This document shows positions 39,962 to 48,397 of a stretch of 53,663 nucleotides of DNA, piece after piece. The notes under the pieces are model-generated. The model was not told the DNA's origin. It searched no databases and worked only from the letters and a program-made list of their open reading frames with translations. The position numbers and the translations under genes were made by a program. The DNA comes from Eubacteriales bacterium (GTDB lineage: Bacteria > Bacillota > Clostridia > Peptostreptococcales > Anaerovoracaceae). Within the stretch, counting starts at the first letter, position 1. Every line of letters starts with the position of its first letter. The DNA lies in the NCBI GenBank assembly GCA_028704515.1, contig JAQWFH010000008.1:1-53663 (forward strand), written 5' to 3'.

Positions 39962-40720
39962 TTAATTAATATTTTCTATATATGAAATAAATTCTGAAAA
40001 TATATTATCAGATATTCTGATATAGTTAAACCCCACAGACCTCACCGCATTTTCTTTCAATAATACGTTTTCGTCCATATCTATTGTATATTTTGATTTT
40101 ATTTCAATAATCAGATTCCATTTAGGAATAAAAAAATCTGGATGATACTTTGCTTTACAGCCATTAACATTTACATATGATATAGATGTAGGATAATATA
40201 CTATATCATCTTCCTTGAGTATATTATTTTGAAAAATGAAATCCAAAAATTTCGGTTCATATCCCTGTTTAAAAATAATTTTGCCTGATGGTAAAATATA
40301 TTTTTTCGTTTTGAACGAATTTTTTACATTTTTTATATAAACACTGTCTAATTGTAATGGATTATTTACCCCATATTTTTCATGAAAATTTGATACATAT
40401 TTAGTTTTAACTAATGTATTTTGCATAGGACTAGGCGCACCATAACGTTCAATACAGGTATTTTTCCGTTTTTCTTTAAAAACATTTGACATACCGGGAT
40501 TAGTAACACCGTATCGTTTTAGACATGTTTGTTTAGATTTACTTTTAACATTCTCGCTGCATGCTGAACTATTATGACCATATCGCTTTAAACATGTTTG
40601 CTTGGCTTTGATTTTTTTGTCAGGATCTGAATTGGAACATTGAGGCGAGCAGTAAACCCGATATCCGATAGCTTTACTTATTCTTTTTGTTGGCGCACCA
40701 CATATTTTACATTTATTCAT
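39962..40720 (-). CDS. PD-(D/E)XK-type homing endonuclease
   Basis: A 252-residue protein. An N-terminal zinc finger (CKICGAPTKRI ... YCSPQC) and three repeats of the type TCLKRYGVTNP are typical DNA-recognition modules of free-standing phage endonucleases. The C-terminal domain has HPDFFIPKWNLIIEIKSK, which fits D-x(n)-E-x-K of the PD-(D/E)XK/Vsr-like nucleases. AAGGAG and a late box precede it on the minus strand. Confidence 0.8.
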   Translation of the reverse strand: MNKCKICGAPTKRISKAIGYRVYCSPQCSNSDPDKKIKAKQTCLKRYGHNSSACSENVKSKSKQTCLKRYGVTNPGMSNVFKEKRKNTCIERYGAPSPMQNTLVKTKYVSNFHEKYGVNNPLQLDSVYIKNVKNSFKTKKYILPSGKIIFKQGYEPKFLDFIFQNNILKEDDIVYYPTSISYVNVNGCKAKYHPDFFIPKWNLIIEIKSKYTIDMDENVLLKENAVRSVGFNYIRISDNIFSEFISYIENIN

Positions 40721-40744
40721 TATATTTCTCCTTCTGGCTATAAA

Positions 40745-40752
40745 TATTTATC
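40745..40752 (-). promoter_or_regulatory. T4-type late promoter
   Basis: GATAAATA followed by TTTATA on the minus strand, 25 bases before the endonuclease start. Confidence 0.5.
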
Positions 40753-40757
40753 AATAT

Positions 40758-40834
40758 GAGGGAATATTTTGTATATGTTTTCTCTTTCTGGCAATTGAGG
40801 ACCCACAGATTACAAAATATTTTCCCTCTTTTTT
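40758..40834 (+). terminator. long-armed terminator-like inverted repeat
   Basis: GAGGGAATATTTTGTA (40758-40773) pairs with TACAAAATATTTTCCCTC (40811-40828) with a two-base bulge, followed by T7. The 37-base loop contains another copy of a TTTCTGGC sequence. It separates the endonuclease from the DNA ligase unit. Confidence 0.5.
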
Positions 40835-40836
40835 TA

Positions 40837-40865
40837 TTGCCCTTTGATTCGTAATATTATATAAT
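40837..40865 (+). promoter_or_regulatory. host sigma70-type promoter
   Basis: TTGCCC at 40837-40842, a 17-base spacer and TATAAT at 40860-40865, upstream of the DNA ligase gene. Confidence 0.65.
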
Positions 40866-40891
40866 AAAGACCAAAAAGAAAGGATATGAGT

Positions 40892-42040
40892 ATGAGAGAA
40901 TTTCCTGTTTTATATAAACGCGCAGCAACTGGGGCACCGCAACAGTGGCAGATTTTTGTAGAGGGTAGCTCATTTTTTACGGAAGCCGGGCAGGTAGGTG
41001 GTGTGATTACCAAATCAGAACCAACTATTTGCTTTGGAAAAAATATCGGTCGTGCTAATGCCACTACTGATGAGGAACAGGCTCTTGCGGAAGCAACTAG
41101 TAAACACCAGAAGAAGCAAGATTTGGGGTATGTTGATTCACTGGATAAAGTAGATGATGAGGCTCCGTTTTTCAAGCCGATGCTCGCACATAAGTTTATC
41201 GACAAGAAACCGAAGATTAAATGGGGTAAACAGCGAGTTTTCGTTCAACCAAAATTAGATGGCCATCGTTGTGTTGTTACTCCTAAAAACGGAGTGACGG
41301 CGACGACGCGAAATGGTATTGAATATGAGAGTATTCCCCATATTCTCGAGGCACTCAAGCCAGCTTTTCAATCGGATGCAATGCTTCGATTGGACGGTGA
41401 GGCATATAATCATGATCTCCATGATGACTTTAACGAAATCTCCAGTATCATTCGTAAAACGCAATTGACCCTTGAGGACATCTTTAAGTCTGCCGAATTG
41501 GCAGAGTACCATATTTACGATTGCCCGAGCATTGGAGACCTTGACCAATCCGCGGACTTCTTCGATCGCTATACTGCAATGGTTAAAATAATTGAACCTA
41601 TTGTGGCTAAGCATAGCTGTATCAAAATCGTTCCCATTGAAGAGGTTTTCTCTGAGGAAGAAGTAATGCGTAAACACGATTTGTATCTTGCGATGGGATA
41701 TGAAGGTGTTATTGTACGAGTCAACGGGCCATACGAAAATAAGCGCAGCAAATATCTTTTAAAGTATAAGGTATTTGATGACGCCGAATTTATTGTGGAT
41801 GGAGTCCTTCCCGGAAAGGGTCTTAAAGCTAATATGGCGGCGAAGATCCAAACACACACTGATGAAGGACGTATTTTCTTTTCGAATATCAAAGCTCCTC
41901 ATACGAAGCTCAAAGAAATGTTGCAAAATTCAATCAGTTATATAGGAAGAAAATGTACTATTCGTTTCTTCGGAGTTTCTCCCGAAGACAAAATTCCGAG
42001 ATTTCCTTACGTTGTTGATATTGACAGGTGGGATGTATGA
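40892..42040 (+). CDS. ATP-dependent DNA ligase with N-terminal WGR-like domain
   Basis: A 382-residue ligase. Residues 1-80 (LYKRAATGAPQQWQIFVEG, then GGVITKS) form a WGR-like nucleic-acid-binding domain. The adenylation domain has motif I QPKLDGHR, motif III LDGEAY, motif IV EGVIVR and motif V LLKYK. The OB fold ends the protein. Two ATGs lie at 40886 and 40892; the second is chosen because AAAGG is 8 bases away from it but only 2 from the first. Confidence 0.9.
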   Translation: MREFPVLYKRAATGAPQQWQIFVEGSSFFTEAGQVGGVITKSEPTICFGKNIGRANATTDEEQALAEATSKHQKKQDLGYVDSLDKVDDEAPFFKPMLAHKFIDKKPKIKWGKQRVFVQPKLDGHRCVVTPKNGVTATTRNGIEYESIPHILEALKPAFQSDAMLRLDGEAYNHDLHDDFNEISSIIRKTQLTLEDIFKSAELAEYHIYDCPSIGDLDQSADFFDRYTAMVKIIEPIVAKHSCIKIVPIEEVFSEEEVMRKHDLYLAMGYEGVIVRVNGPYENKRSKYLLKYKVFDDAEFIVDGVLPGKGLKANMAAKIQTHTDEGRIFFSNIKAPHTKLKEMLQNSISYIGRKCTIRFFGVSPEDKIPRFPYVVDIDRWDV

Positions 42041-42219
42041 AATTTATTATTACCTTTAAAACCCCGGATGTATTAGAAGATCTAGATCGCTTAGAAGACA
42101 TTTCTGAAGAAGAACGTTCTTTTGCTGATGAATTGGTGAAACAATATGTCGAATATGGCGAATATATTCGAATTGAGTTCGATACTGAAGCCAAAACGGC
42201 AAAGGTATTAAGAAAATGA
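42037..42219 (+). CDS. acidic small protein, 60 aa
   Basis: A 60-residue acidic protein (MKFIITFKTPDVLEDLDRLE ...) starting in an ATGA overlap with the ligase stop. The fold is probably a small alpha/beta unit. Function unknown. Confidence 0.55.
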   Translation: MKFIITFKTPDVLEDLDRLEDISEEERSFADELVKQYVEYGEYIRIEFDTEAKTAKVLRK

Positions 42220-42395
42220 AACGTGTTTCCGTCTTAAAAATGACAATTGCGAAGATGATTATGGCTTTATTCGTAATTGCACTTTTAACGGGTTTATGTT
42301 GTGCTTTATATTCGATGGATAAAATAGTTGCATGTATTGTTGGCTTATTTTGTGCTTTAGGCTGGGCTGTCAATATTCTTGAAAATAAAGAATAA
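42216..42395 (+). CDS. small membrane protein, 59 aa
   Basis: A 59-residue protein with two hydrophobic segments (MIMALFVIALLTGLCCALY and IVACIVGLFCALGWAVNIL) after a basic start. It overlaps the previous gene by 4 bp. It belongs in the inner membrane; function unknown. Confidence 0.6.
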   Translation: MKRVSVLKMTIAKMIMALFVIALLTGLCCALYSMDKIVACIVGLFCALGWAVNILENKE

Positions 42396-42407
42396 TGAGA
42401 GGTCGCA

Positions 42408-42665
42408 TTGACATCTATTACAAAAGCTGAGAAAAAAATCCTATCTCTCAAAGCAAGTCCTTTGAATCTTTCTAATAATAAAAAGAAACAAGTCGATTTA
42501 GCAATAGAGAAAATGGAAACGCTGGTTGAAATTTTCACCAGCCGTAAACGTAAAGTAGAAAAGGATCAGATAGATTCTCTCTATGATTGGTTTGAAGATG
42601 AATTTAATGTCATCTATCTGGATACATTAGAAAAAATAGAAGGAAAGGAAACAAACAATGGCTGA
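42408..42665 (+). CDS. hypothetical protein, TTG start, 85 aa
   Basis: An 85-residue lysine-rich helical protein with TTG at 42408, placed after GAGAGG. No closer ATG fits. It overlaps the next gene by 8 bases. Function not recognised. Confidence 0.5.
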   Translation: MTSITKAEKKILSLKASPLNLSNNKKKQVDLAIEKMETLVEIFTSRKRKVEKDQIDSLYDWFEDEFNVIYLDTLEKIEGKETNNG

Positions 42666-42903
42666 AGTAAAGAGATGGTTATCTCCCTATGATGAATGTG
42701 ATATTTGTCATGGGCCTATCTGTGGAAAGGTTCCGTGGTTTGTTGACGGAAAAACATCCTTTAAAGGTGGTCCATGGGCGTTAATGTGTTCTGAGTGCTT
42801 TCGCGCACATGGCGTGAAGCTCGGCTGTGGATTCGGTCAAAAATATGATGGTAAGACTGGTGTCTTACTTGAAGGCGGGTGCGACCAGACCGAGGAAGAG
42901 TAA
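42658..42903 (+). CDS. conserved phage zinc-binding protein, 81 aa
   Basis: An 81-residue protein with CDICHGPICGKVPWFVDG, GPWALMCSECFRAHG and LGCGFGQKYDGKTG. This set of cysteines in CxxC pairs plus the GxGxGQ-like tail is a recurring uncharacterised phage family. AAAGGAAA precedes the ATG. Confidence 0.65.
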   Translation: MAEVKRWLSPYDECDICHGPICGKVPWFVDGKTSFKGGPWALMCSECFRAHGVKLGCGFGQKYDGKTGVLLEGGCDQTEEE

Positions 42904-42986
42904 TGAACTTAAAGAAAAAGATTGCCGCTGGTATATTGATAACTATATTGTTTGCAATAGTTATGGTATTTTCCGTTGCTATATAA
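42903..42986 (+). CDS. 27-residue membrane peptide
   Basis: ATG 42903 overlaps the upstream stop (TAATG) and encodes MNLKKKIAAGILITILFAIV followed by MVFSVAI: three lysines and one transmembrane helix. Small single-span peptides like this are frequent phage products. The following 85 bases contain no gene. Confidence 0.45.
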   Translation: MNLKKKIAAGILITILFAIVMVFSVAI

Positions 42987-43072
42987 AGTCATCGGAATAG
43001 CAGGCCCTTTATCATACCAGGCCTCATACTTTTAGTGTGTATTATCCTGGTGCCTTCATACATTAATTTATG

Positions 43073-43318
43073 ATGACGAATAGTCACAAATTCTTTTGTA
43101 ATAAGGATTGTAAATACTATCCTTGTCATAAAGAACTAACAGATATAAATTGTTTATTTTGTTTTTGCCCATTGTATTTCACGTTTGAATGCGGCGGGAA
43201 ATGGAAAGTACTTAAGAATGGTTTTAAAGATTGTTCCGAATGTACACTCCCGCACGAAGAGCATGGATATGAATGGGTGTTGTCAAAACTAGAGAAAGGA
43301 AAGAAAAATGAATTATAA
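43073..43318 (+). CDS. cysteine-rich small-domain protein
   Basis: An 81-residue protein with KFFCNKDCKYYPCHK, INCLFCFCPLYF, CGGKW and FKDCSECTLPH. This is the pattern of the cysteine-rich small domain sometimes found beside cobalamin genes in bacteria. It probably binds metal. Function in the phage is unknown. Two adjacent ATGs (43070, 43073) are equally possible. Confidence 0.65.
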   Translation: MTNSHKFFCNKDCKYYPCHKELTDINCLFCFCPLYFTFECGGKWKVLKNGFKDCSECTLPHEEHGYEWVLSKLEKGKKNEL

Positions 43319-43808
43319 AGAACTATTACATACTGGAACAGTAATCTCTTGTCGCATTGAGAATGAATTTATCAACCATGCCGTCATTTATCGTGAGGAT
43401 GACCAAATTTGGATTTGCCAGAATAAGATGTGCGGTGCAGATAATGCGAAGCAGAATTTTGGAAAGAAGTATAGCTGGCAAACCAATATTATCAATCCTT
43501 CTGATGATAATGTTACTGATATCATTATTAAATCTCCTGCTAAAGGTAAAAGCAAAGGATCATCTGTTGTTGAGGTTTCTTATATCATTGACGGTATTGT
43601 CTATACTAAGAATGGAGTAGAAGGAAATACAATTAAGGACATCCAGAGCACCATTGACCAATACGATAAGGATATTAAAGAAAAACTTACGGACCTTAAT
43701 TGTCTCCGTGAAGCAAGAGCTGGTGCAAAAAAGATGCTCGATAATCATGCCAAGTTTGCCGCAAGAGGATGGATGCTTAAAGACTCTCCTTTAAAGAAAA
43801 GGGCTTAA
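43308..43808 (+). CDS. hypothetical protein, 166 aa
   Basis: A 166-residue protein whose first half is beta-rich (VISCRIENEFINHAVIYRED ...) and whose second half is a charged helix (IQSTIDQYDKDIKEKLTDLN). GAAAGGAAAG precedes the ATG inside the preceding gene. Function unknown. Confidence 0.6.
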   Translation: MNYKELLHTGTVISCRIENEFINHAVIYREDDQIWICQNKMCGADNAKQNFGKKYSWQTNIINPSDDNVTDIIIKSPAKGKSKGSSVVEVSYIIDGIVYTKNGVEGNTIKDIQSTIDQYDKDIKEKLTDLNCLREARAGAKKMLDNHAKFAARGWMLKDSPLKKRA

Positions 43809-43812
43809 TATC

Positions 43813-44442
43813 TTGAATTATCGTGTGGATATTTTGAGAGAGATTTGCCCCTCCATTTGGCTGGGGCAACCTCATAATGAATTTGTGCCTCTCCTTACTC
43901 AAGGGACGATTCAACCAAAGCCAGATTCGGATAACGAATACTTTACCAATCGGTATTATTCTTTGAGTGATATAGAGGCATTTATCTTTGCTAAAATCAG
44001 AGCAAAAATAAATGAAAAAATTCATATCTATACTCCGATTATTACGGAGGATGGAATGTTTTTACCAACACTGGACGTAGATCATGGCGATGTAGAAAGA
44101 ATTAAACAGAGATGTATTGATATTCCGCGTTTAATAATACAAAGTTCTGATGTGCCGTCTTTTTGGCTAATATTGGATATTCCACAACCATCTGTTAAAG
44201 ATGCTCTTCTAAAGACCTCTGCGTCTGCACAGATGTATAGTGACAGAAGATATATTGATTGTGCTATTAGAACAAATATATTTGTTCTTCGTGCTGTACC
44301 TAAAATGGGAGTAATCCCAACAGTTATAGAGAATACACTTATAAACCCCAAATCAAAAGAATGGGCAGACTCTTTTATATCACATTGGAATCGTCCCGAA
44401 ATTCAAGAAATTGCTGAAATTCAAACATCTTTTCTACCATGA
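43813..44442 (+). CDS. hypothetical protein, TTG start, possibly primase-like
   Basis: A 209-residue protein starting at TTG 43813. The segments LPTLDVDHGD, RLIIQSSDVPSFWLILDIP and FVLRAVPKMG have the spacing of small archaeo-eukaryotic primase-like domains (hhDhD, a serine strand, hhD). The match is weak and no helicase or zinc domain is present. It should be treated as hypothetical. Confidence 0.45.
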   Translation: MNYRVDILREICPSIWLGQPHNEFVPLLTQGTIQPKPDSDNEYFTNRYYSLSDIEAFIFAKIRAKINEKIHIYTPIITEDGMFLPTLDVDHGDVERIKQRCIDIPRLIIQSSDVPSFWLILDIPQPSVKDALLKTSASAQMYSDRRYIDCAIRTNIFVLRAVPKMGVIPTVIENTLINPKSKEWADSFISHWNRPEIQEIAEIQTSFLP

Positions 44443-44612
44443 ATAACTGTATTATTTGTAAGAATCAAATTGAGCCTGCACGTATTGAGGCACTGCCTAA
44501 TACTGAGTTTTGTATTACCTGTGCAAAGAAGGTCAAAACGCCTCGCGCGCGTGAGAAGTATATTTTCTCACTGGGCGATGAGCCAGAACGTTCTGAAAAT
44601 TATTTTGACTGA
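44439..44612 (+). CDS. TraR/DksA-type zinc finger protein
   Basis: A 57-residue protein: MNNCIICKNQIEPARIEALP, then EFCITCAKK. The C-x2-C-x17-C-x2-C finger with the RxEALP sequence is the DksA/TraR signature. TraR-like proteins bind in the RNA polymerase secondary channel and mimic DksA with ppGpp. This copy lacks the long N-terminal helix, so it could be only the finger. It overlaps the upstream stop. Confidence 0.65.
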   Translation: MNNCIICKNQIEPARIEALPNTEFCITCAKKVKTPRAREKYIFSLGDEPERSENYFD

Positions 44613-44623
44613 TAATTTTCAGC

Positions 44624-44652
44624 TTGACTTTTTATAAAAACTATCATATAAT
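44624..44652 (+). promoter_or_regulatory. host sigma70-type promoter
   Basis: TTGACT at 44624-44629, a 17-base spacer and TATAAT at 44647-44652, followed by CAGGAGG and ATG 44668. Confidence 0.75.
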
Positions 44653-44667
44653 AAGACAGGAGGTTAT

Positions 44668-44847
44668 ATGTACAAAGTTCAAATTAATTATAAATCGGGT
44701 AATTCATTTATATTTGAATGCGAGGAGTTTTCAGTGAAGACAAGTACCGAGGACGGAAGTATCACTGAGGTTTCGTTCAAAGAATTAAAACCCAAATTGA
44801 TGTATGTTGGAATCAATAACATCGAATCTATTATTCAGCTTCAATAA
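44668..44847 (+). CDS. hypothetical protein, 59 aa
   Basis: A 59-residue beta-rich protein (MYKVQINYKSGNSFIFECEE ... LMYVGINNIESIIQLQ) with an excellent AGGAGG site and promoter. The repeated strand pattern suggests a small barrel or ferredoxin-like unit. Function unknown. Confidence 0.6.
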   Translation: MYKVQINYKSGNSFIFECEEFSVKTSTEDGSITEVSFKELKPKLMYVGINNIESIIQLQ

Positions 44848-44909
44848 ATTTCTTCGATCTACATCGAAGGATACCAAACAACAACGAGTAAAGAAAGAAA
44901 AGAAACAAA

Positions 44910-45218
44910 ATGGAAAATACACTGGTTAAGTTCGTGAAGGATGAGAATAATCAGCCTATCAGCTGTGTCGTGGCGTCGAAGGTGGATGCGAATGATACTG
45001 TCTATATTACGGGCAGTACGTGTCGTGTCGATAAGGAGCGCTTCCGCAAGACTGTTGGGCTCAATATCGCCCTCCGGCGTGTCGATACGATGGCTCTCGG
45101 TAAGCGGCTTTGTCCTCAGCATCCTCGCATGGATGCGGCACTTACGGAGATGGAGGCTCGCGCAAAGCGGTACTTCAAGGATGCAAAGGGTTTTGTCCGG
45201 TCTCCTGTGAGGGGTTAA
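44910..45218 (+). CDS. hypothetical protein, 102 aa
   Basis: A 102-residue basic protein (MENTLVKFVKDENNQPISCV ... CRVDKERFRKTVGLNIALRR). GAAAGAAAAG precedes the ATG. Its codons are strongly G/C-ending, and a terminator follows directly, suggesting high expression. No function recognised. Confidence 0.6.
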   Translation: MENTLVKFVKDENNQPISCVVASKVDANDTVYITGSTCRVDKERFRKTVGLNIALRRVDTMALGKRLCPQHPRMDAALTEMEARAKRYFKDAKGFVRSPVRG

Positions 45219-45238
45219 TGCCTTATTGATATCAAACA

Positions 45239-45271
45239 GGTAGACGGGGATCCGGTCTACCTTATTTTTTT
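45239..45271 (+). terminator. intrinsic terminator
   Basis: GGTAGAC pairs with GTCTACC across GGGGATCCG, then TTATTTTTTT. The next ATG (45272) begins directly after the T run. Confidence 0.75.
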
Positions 45272-46129
45272 ATGAAAAAGGTATCTCGTTATAAATGCGA
45301 AGGTTGTTCCTTTACAGGGAATAAAAAACAAGTAACCGAACACGAGAAGACATGTCCTGATGTTGAAAATGTTCGGAAAAAAAATGAACAAGAAATACTC
45401 GTAAAGGAAATGCAATCTAATATTCGACTCAAAGCAAAAAGTATTTCGCATCTTGAACAATTGCTAAACGAATATTCAAAAGCAACAGGCGAAAATCTTA
45501 CTGTCAGTCTTAGTATTCAATTTAAAGAAAATGTAAGGTGGTCGCATTCGCATCACGCGCCGATTGGGAAAAAAACAAACTGGGGATCTAGTGATCCTAC
45601 GCAACCGACCTCGTATCCAGGATATGAAGGTAGAGTAGAATTTATAAAGCCAGATAAAACTGGTGAATATGCAGGTCATATGTTCACTGGTTGGACACGC
45701 GGTGGAAAGGTAGAAGGATTTCACACGGGTAGCGGTGGCGGCGGATATGAGGCAAAATATGATTGTTATCTTTTCATTGATGATTTCCCGCTAATTAAAG
45801 AAAAAGTAGACAAAGCTCGCGAGATTGCAAAGCAAGCGGATATCTTCGACGAAAATGAAAGAATTAAGAGTGCACAATTATCCGATTTAACAAAAGAAAA
45901 ATTAAAGATAGATCCTGTTACTCAATCGTATGCAAATGAAATACAGAAAGTGCATGAAGCACAGAAATGCTTATCACAGCGAGCAAATCAGTTGGAAGGC
46001 TTGATCATACAACGCCGACAAGATGTTAAATTATTTACTTTAGACGAAAATCCTTCACTCAAAGCTGAAATGAATCAGTTTAGAGCACATTCTAATTCAT
46101 TTTGGAGCAAAGCTCTACATGATTTGTGA
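45272..46129 (+). CDS. zinc-finger-containing protein of unknown function
   Basis: A 285-residue protein. The N-terminus has CEGCSFTGNKKQVTEHEKTC, a C2HC finger. A coiled region follows, then a central glycine-rich beta part (GWTRGGKVEGFHTGSGGGGY) and a helical C-terminus. The start lies directly after a terminator T run with no ribosome site. I do not recognise the family. Confidence 0.6.
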   Translation: MKKVSRYKCEGCSFTGNKKQVTEHEKTCPDVENVRKKNEQEILVKEMQSNIRLKAKSISHLEQLLNEYSKATGENLTVSLSIQFKENVRWSHSHHAPIGKKTNWGSSDPTQPTSYPGYEGRVEFIKPDKTGEYAGHMFTGWTRGGKVEGFHTGSGGGGYEAKYDCYLFIDDFPLIKEKVDKAREIAKQADIFDENERIKSAQLSDLTKEKLKIDPVTQSYANEIQKVHEAQKCLSQRANQLEGLIIQRRQDVKLFTLDENPSLKAEMNQFRAHSNSFWSKALHDL

Positions 46130-46135
46130 GGTAAC

Positions 46136-46357
46136 ATGTTTTATTTAGTGCCCGGAAGCGGTTCAAAAAACTTAATGATTTTTAATCATATTAATAATAC
46201 GGATACCAGAGCACATTTCGTATCTGTTGTAAAGGAATATCTAAAAGATCCTGTTTATACTGATACGTGGCCGATTGAAATCATACAAAAACATTCAATT
46301 TTCTGTGCAAATACATATGACGAAATTATTCAGCATGTTACTTTTCTAGAATTGTAA
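46136..46357 (+). CDS. hypothetical protein, 73 aa
   Basis: A 73-residue alpha/beta protein (MFYLVPGSGSKNLMIFNHIN ...) placed after GTGAGG. Function not recognised. Confidence 0.5.
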   Translation: MFYLVPGSGSKNLMIFNHINNTDTRAHFVSVVKEYLKDPVYTDTWPIEIIQKHSIFCANTYDEIIQHVTFLEL

Positions 46358-46400
46358 AAAATAATGATTTTTTCTCTTTCAAGAGATAATTATCTATATA

Positions 46401-47057
46401 ATGGGCAATGATGAAAATAGATGGATGAAACTTTTCTTAGACTGCGTATCTGAATTATGTGATAACAATGTTAAAATAAACCTATCGCATACTGATACAA
46501 TATATATCCTAGAAGAAGGTGTTCAAGTAAACGGTTTTTGGGATGATACTGATGAGAAAAAATTAATATTCGCATGTGCAATAGGAAAACCATTAACAAA
46601 ATGGGGTCCGATCTTTGCCCATGAATTTTGTCATTTTCTTCAATGGAAAGATAAAGAACAGATATGGTATGATTATCAGTCTATATCTGTTGAAGAATCT
46701 CTTAAAGTATATCGAAATCAACCCATTTCACAAGAACGCCTCGATTTCTGCCTAAACACAACACGCGAAATTGAATTAGATTGTGAAAAAAGAGCTGTTC
46801 GCCTTTTTAAAAAGTATAAAATACCGATTGATATTTCAAACTATATCAAAGGCGCGAACGCATATATCCATTTTTACAATCATATCAAAAAATATAGACA
46901 ATGGTATCCACCAGGAAAAATGCCTTACGCAAAGCGTAAATTAAGAGAAGCCGCATCTCCACGGTTTTATAAAGACTACAGTGAGATACCACCGGAAATG
47001 GCAGAATTATACAAAAAATATTATCCGGAAAAAAGAAATAATAAAATAACTGTTTAA
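46401..47057 (+). CDS. zincin-type metallopeptidase-like protein
   Basis: A 218-residue protein with AHEFCHFLQWKDKE (HExxH) about residue 74 and REIELDCEKRAV further on, where the glutamate may be the third zinc ligand, as in ImmA/IrrE-like and related peptidases. The start could be ATG 46401 or, if the overlapping TATAAT is a promoter, 46425. Target unknown. Confidence 0.65.
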   Translation: MGNDENRWMKLFLDCVSELCDNNVKINLSHTDTIYILEEGVQVNGFWDDTDEKKLIFACAIGKPLTKWGPIFAHEFCHFLQWKDKEQIWYDYQSISVEESLKVYRNQPISQERLDFCLNTTREIELDCEKRAVRLFKKYKIPIDISNYIKGANAYIHFYNHIKKYRQWYPPGKMPYAKRKLREAASPRFYKDYSEIPPEMAELYKKYYPEKRNNKITV

Positions 47058-47107
47058 GTCGTAGAATTCTTTTTTTTAGTCGTGACCTCTCTCAAATTGT
47101 TTTATAT

Positions 47108-47113
47108 TATAAT
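47108..47113 (+). promoter_or_regulatory. possible promoter -10 box
   Basis: TATAAT at 47108-47113 lies ten bases before ATG 47123. A GTGACC at 47082 is 20 bases away, longer than the 17 seen elsewhere, so this promoter is weaker evidence. Confidence 0.4.
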
Positions 47114-47122
47114 GGCAAAGAA

Positions 47123-47611
47123 ATGAAAGTTCTATTTTTAGACGTAGATGATTGTTTGAATTGTTGGGAAACAAAAGACGTGATTCTTACTCCTGATGGT
47201 ACACCGTCATGGATTCCGGGGCGATTTCCGGAAGTTGCCTGGAGAGGACTTGATGAATTTCGTGTTGAGTTTATTCGGAATATTGTTCGAAAAACAGGAT
47301 GCAAGATTGTATTGAGTACTTCGTGGCGTTTAGATGATGTCGCAACGGAATACCTTAAAAAGCGGTTAGGAAAGGATATCGCAGAGCATATCATCGGTGC
47401 GACAGTTGATCATAACGGCAATGAGCCGCGAGCGGTTGAAATTGAAGAGTGGATCGAAAAACATCCAGAGGTAACTAAATTTGTAATTCTTGATAATACT
47501 GAGTGGGATGACCTTGAACGGTTTGGAAGGTCTTTCGTTCAAACAGTTACTCACAAGGGTATGACAGAAGAGCATATGAAAAGGATTATCGAAATTCTGG
47601 GAGAGGAGTAA
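47123..47611 (+). CDS. HAD-family protein of the RNA-repair (SAK) type
   Basis: A 162-residue HAD protein with FLDVDDCLN (motif I DxD), VLSTSWRLDDV (motif II STSWR) and FVILDNTEWDD (motif IV region). The STSWR form is typical of HAD domains in Swiss Army Knife RNA-repair proteins, which trim 3' or 5' phosphates. It would fit the RNA ligase genes in this genome. The leader is at most a few bases long. Confidence 0.7.
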   Translation: MKVLFLDVDDCLNCWETKDVILTPDGTPSWIPGRFPEVAWRGLDEFRVEFIRNIVRKTGCKIVLSTSWRLDDVATEYLKKRLGKDIAEHIIGATVDHNGNEPRAVEIEEWIEKHPEVTKFVILDNTEWDDLERFGRSFVQTVTHKGMTEEHMKRIIEILGEE

Positions 47612-47613
47612 AA

Positions 47614-48141
47614 ATGAAAAAGTTAGCAGTAATGTGTTCAATGTTGGTAATAGCATCTTTCACATTCGGTGAGGTGAGTGAACTGGAACGTTTGCGCGGT
47701 TCTTATAATGCTGCTATTGTTCGTGTAACGGCTCCGTTAAAGGCATCATATGAGAAGGAACTGCAGCGACTTCTCCAGCGGTATACACAGTCCAGCAAAA
47801 TCAACGAAGCAGCAGAAGTAATGGAAGAACTTCAGCGGATGAATACTAACAATGTTCAGCCTGTATTGAAGAGTGATGATATGTTCTTTGTAGGCCCTTC
47901 GTGGTATACTCCTCTTGGAACTAAATTCGTCTTCAAGAAGAATTTTTCCGGTACACAGCAACGCGAAGGCGGGCGACCCGTTTCCCTTAAATGGACAAAA
48001 ACGAACGACGGTATTGAAATCGATACTGTCGATTATCAAAATACACCTTGCAAATGGAGTTTCCGTTTTGTAAGTATCAATGAAGCATATTTTCGGGTAT
48101 CCAACGACAAGGCTGAAGTTCGCCTGCGCAAGGGGGAATAA
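47614..48141 (+). CDS. secreted protein with PVC-type helical repeat
   Basis: A 175-residue protein with a clear signal peptide (KKLAVMCSMLVIASFTFG). Residues 22-70 (ELERLRGSYNAAIVRVTAPL, then YEKELQRLLQRYTQSSKINE) follow a repeat that I know from many Verrucomicrobia and Planctomycetes proteins. The C-terminal part (WYTPLGTKFVFKKNFSGT ... CKWSFRFVS) is a small beta sandwich also found there. It may be a host-derived gene. Confidence 0.65.
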   Translation: MKKLAVMCSMLVIASFTFGEVSELERLRGSYNAAIVRVTAPLKASYEKELQRLLQRYTQSSKINEAAEVMEELQRMNTNNVQPVLKSDDMFFVGPSWYTPLGTKFVFKKNFSGTQQREGGRPVSLKWTKTNDGIEIDTVDYQNTPCKWSFRFVSINEAYFRVSNDKAEVRLRKGE

Positions 48142-48347
48142 TGAAAATACTTAATTCTAAAACGTCTTTCGAAATGAGATGTCCCCATTGTCCGTGCATG
48201 TTGGAAATTGAAATAGGGGATATTACTGAGACTAACGGTACATATAGCGCTACATGTATCGGATGTAACCATGAAATCATTATATCCTCTTTTGCCATTC
48301 CTAGCGGCATGAGAGATGCGATTGATAAACAGTTTGAGCCGTATTGA
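48141..48347 (+). CDS. zinc-ribbon protein, 68 aa
   Basis: A 68-residue protein with MRCPHCPCMLEIEIGD and ATCIGCNHEI: two CxxC knuckles of a zinc ribbon. It overlaps the previous stop by one base, and AAGGGGGAA serves as ribosome site. Function unknown. Confidence 0.6.
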   Translation: MKILNSKTSFEMRCPHCPCMLEIEIGDITETNGTYSATCIGCNHEIIISSFAIPSGMRDAIDKQFEPY

Positions 48348-48363
48348 ACAACTTTTTTTATTG

Positions 48364-48391
48364 TTGATTTTTTGAAATTCTCATGTATAAT
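48364..48391 (+). promoter_or_regulatory. host sigma70-type promoter
   Basis: TTGATT at 48364-48369, a 16-base spacer and TATAAT at 48386-48391. The first useful ATG (48398) is seven bases downstream, so the message is probably leaderless. Confidence 0.6.
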
Positions 48392-48397
48392 ATGAAT

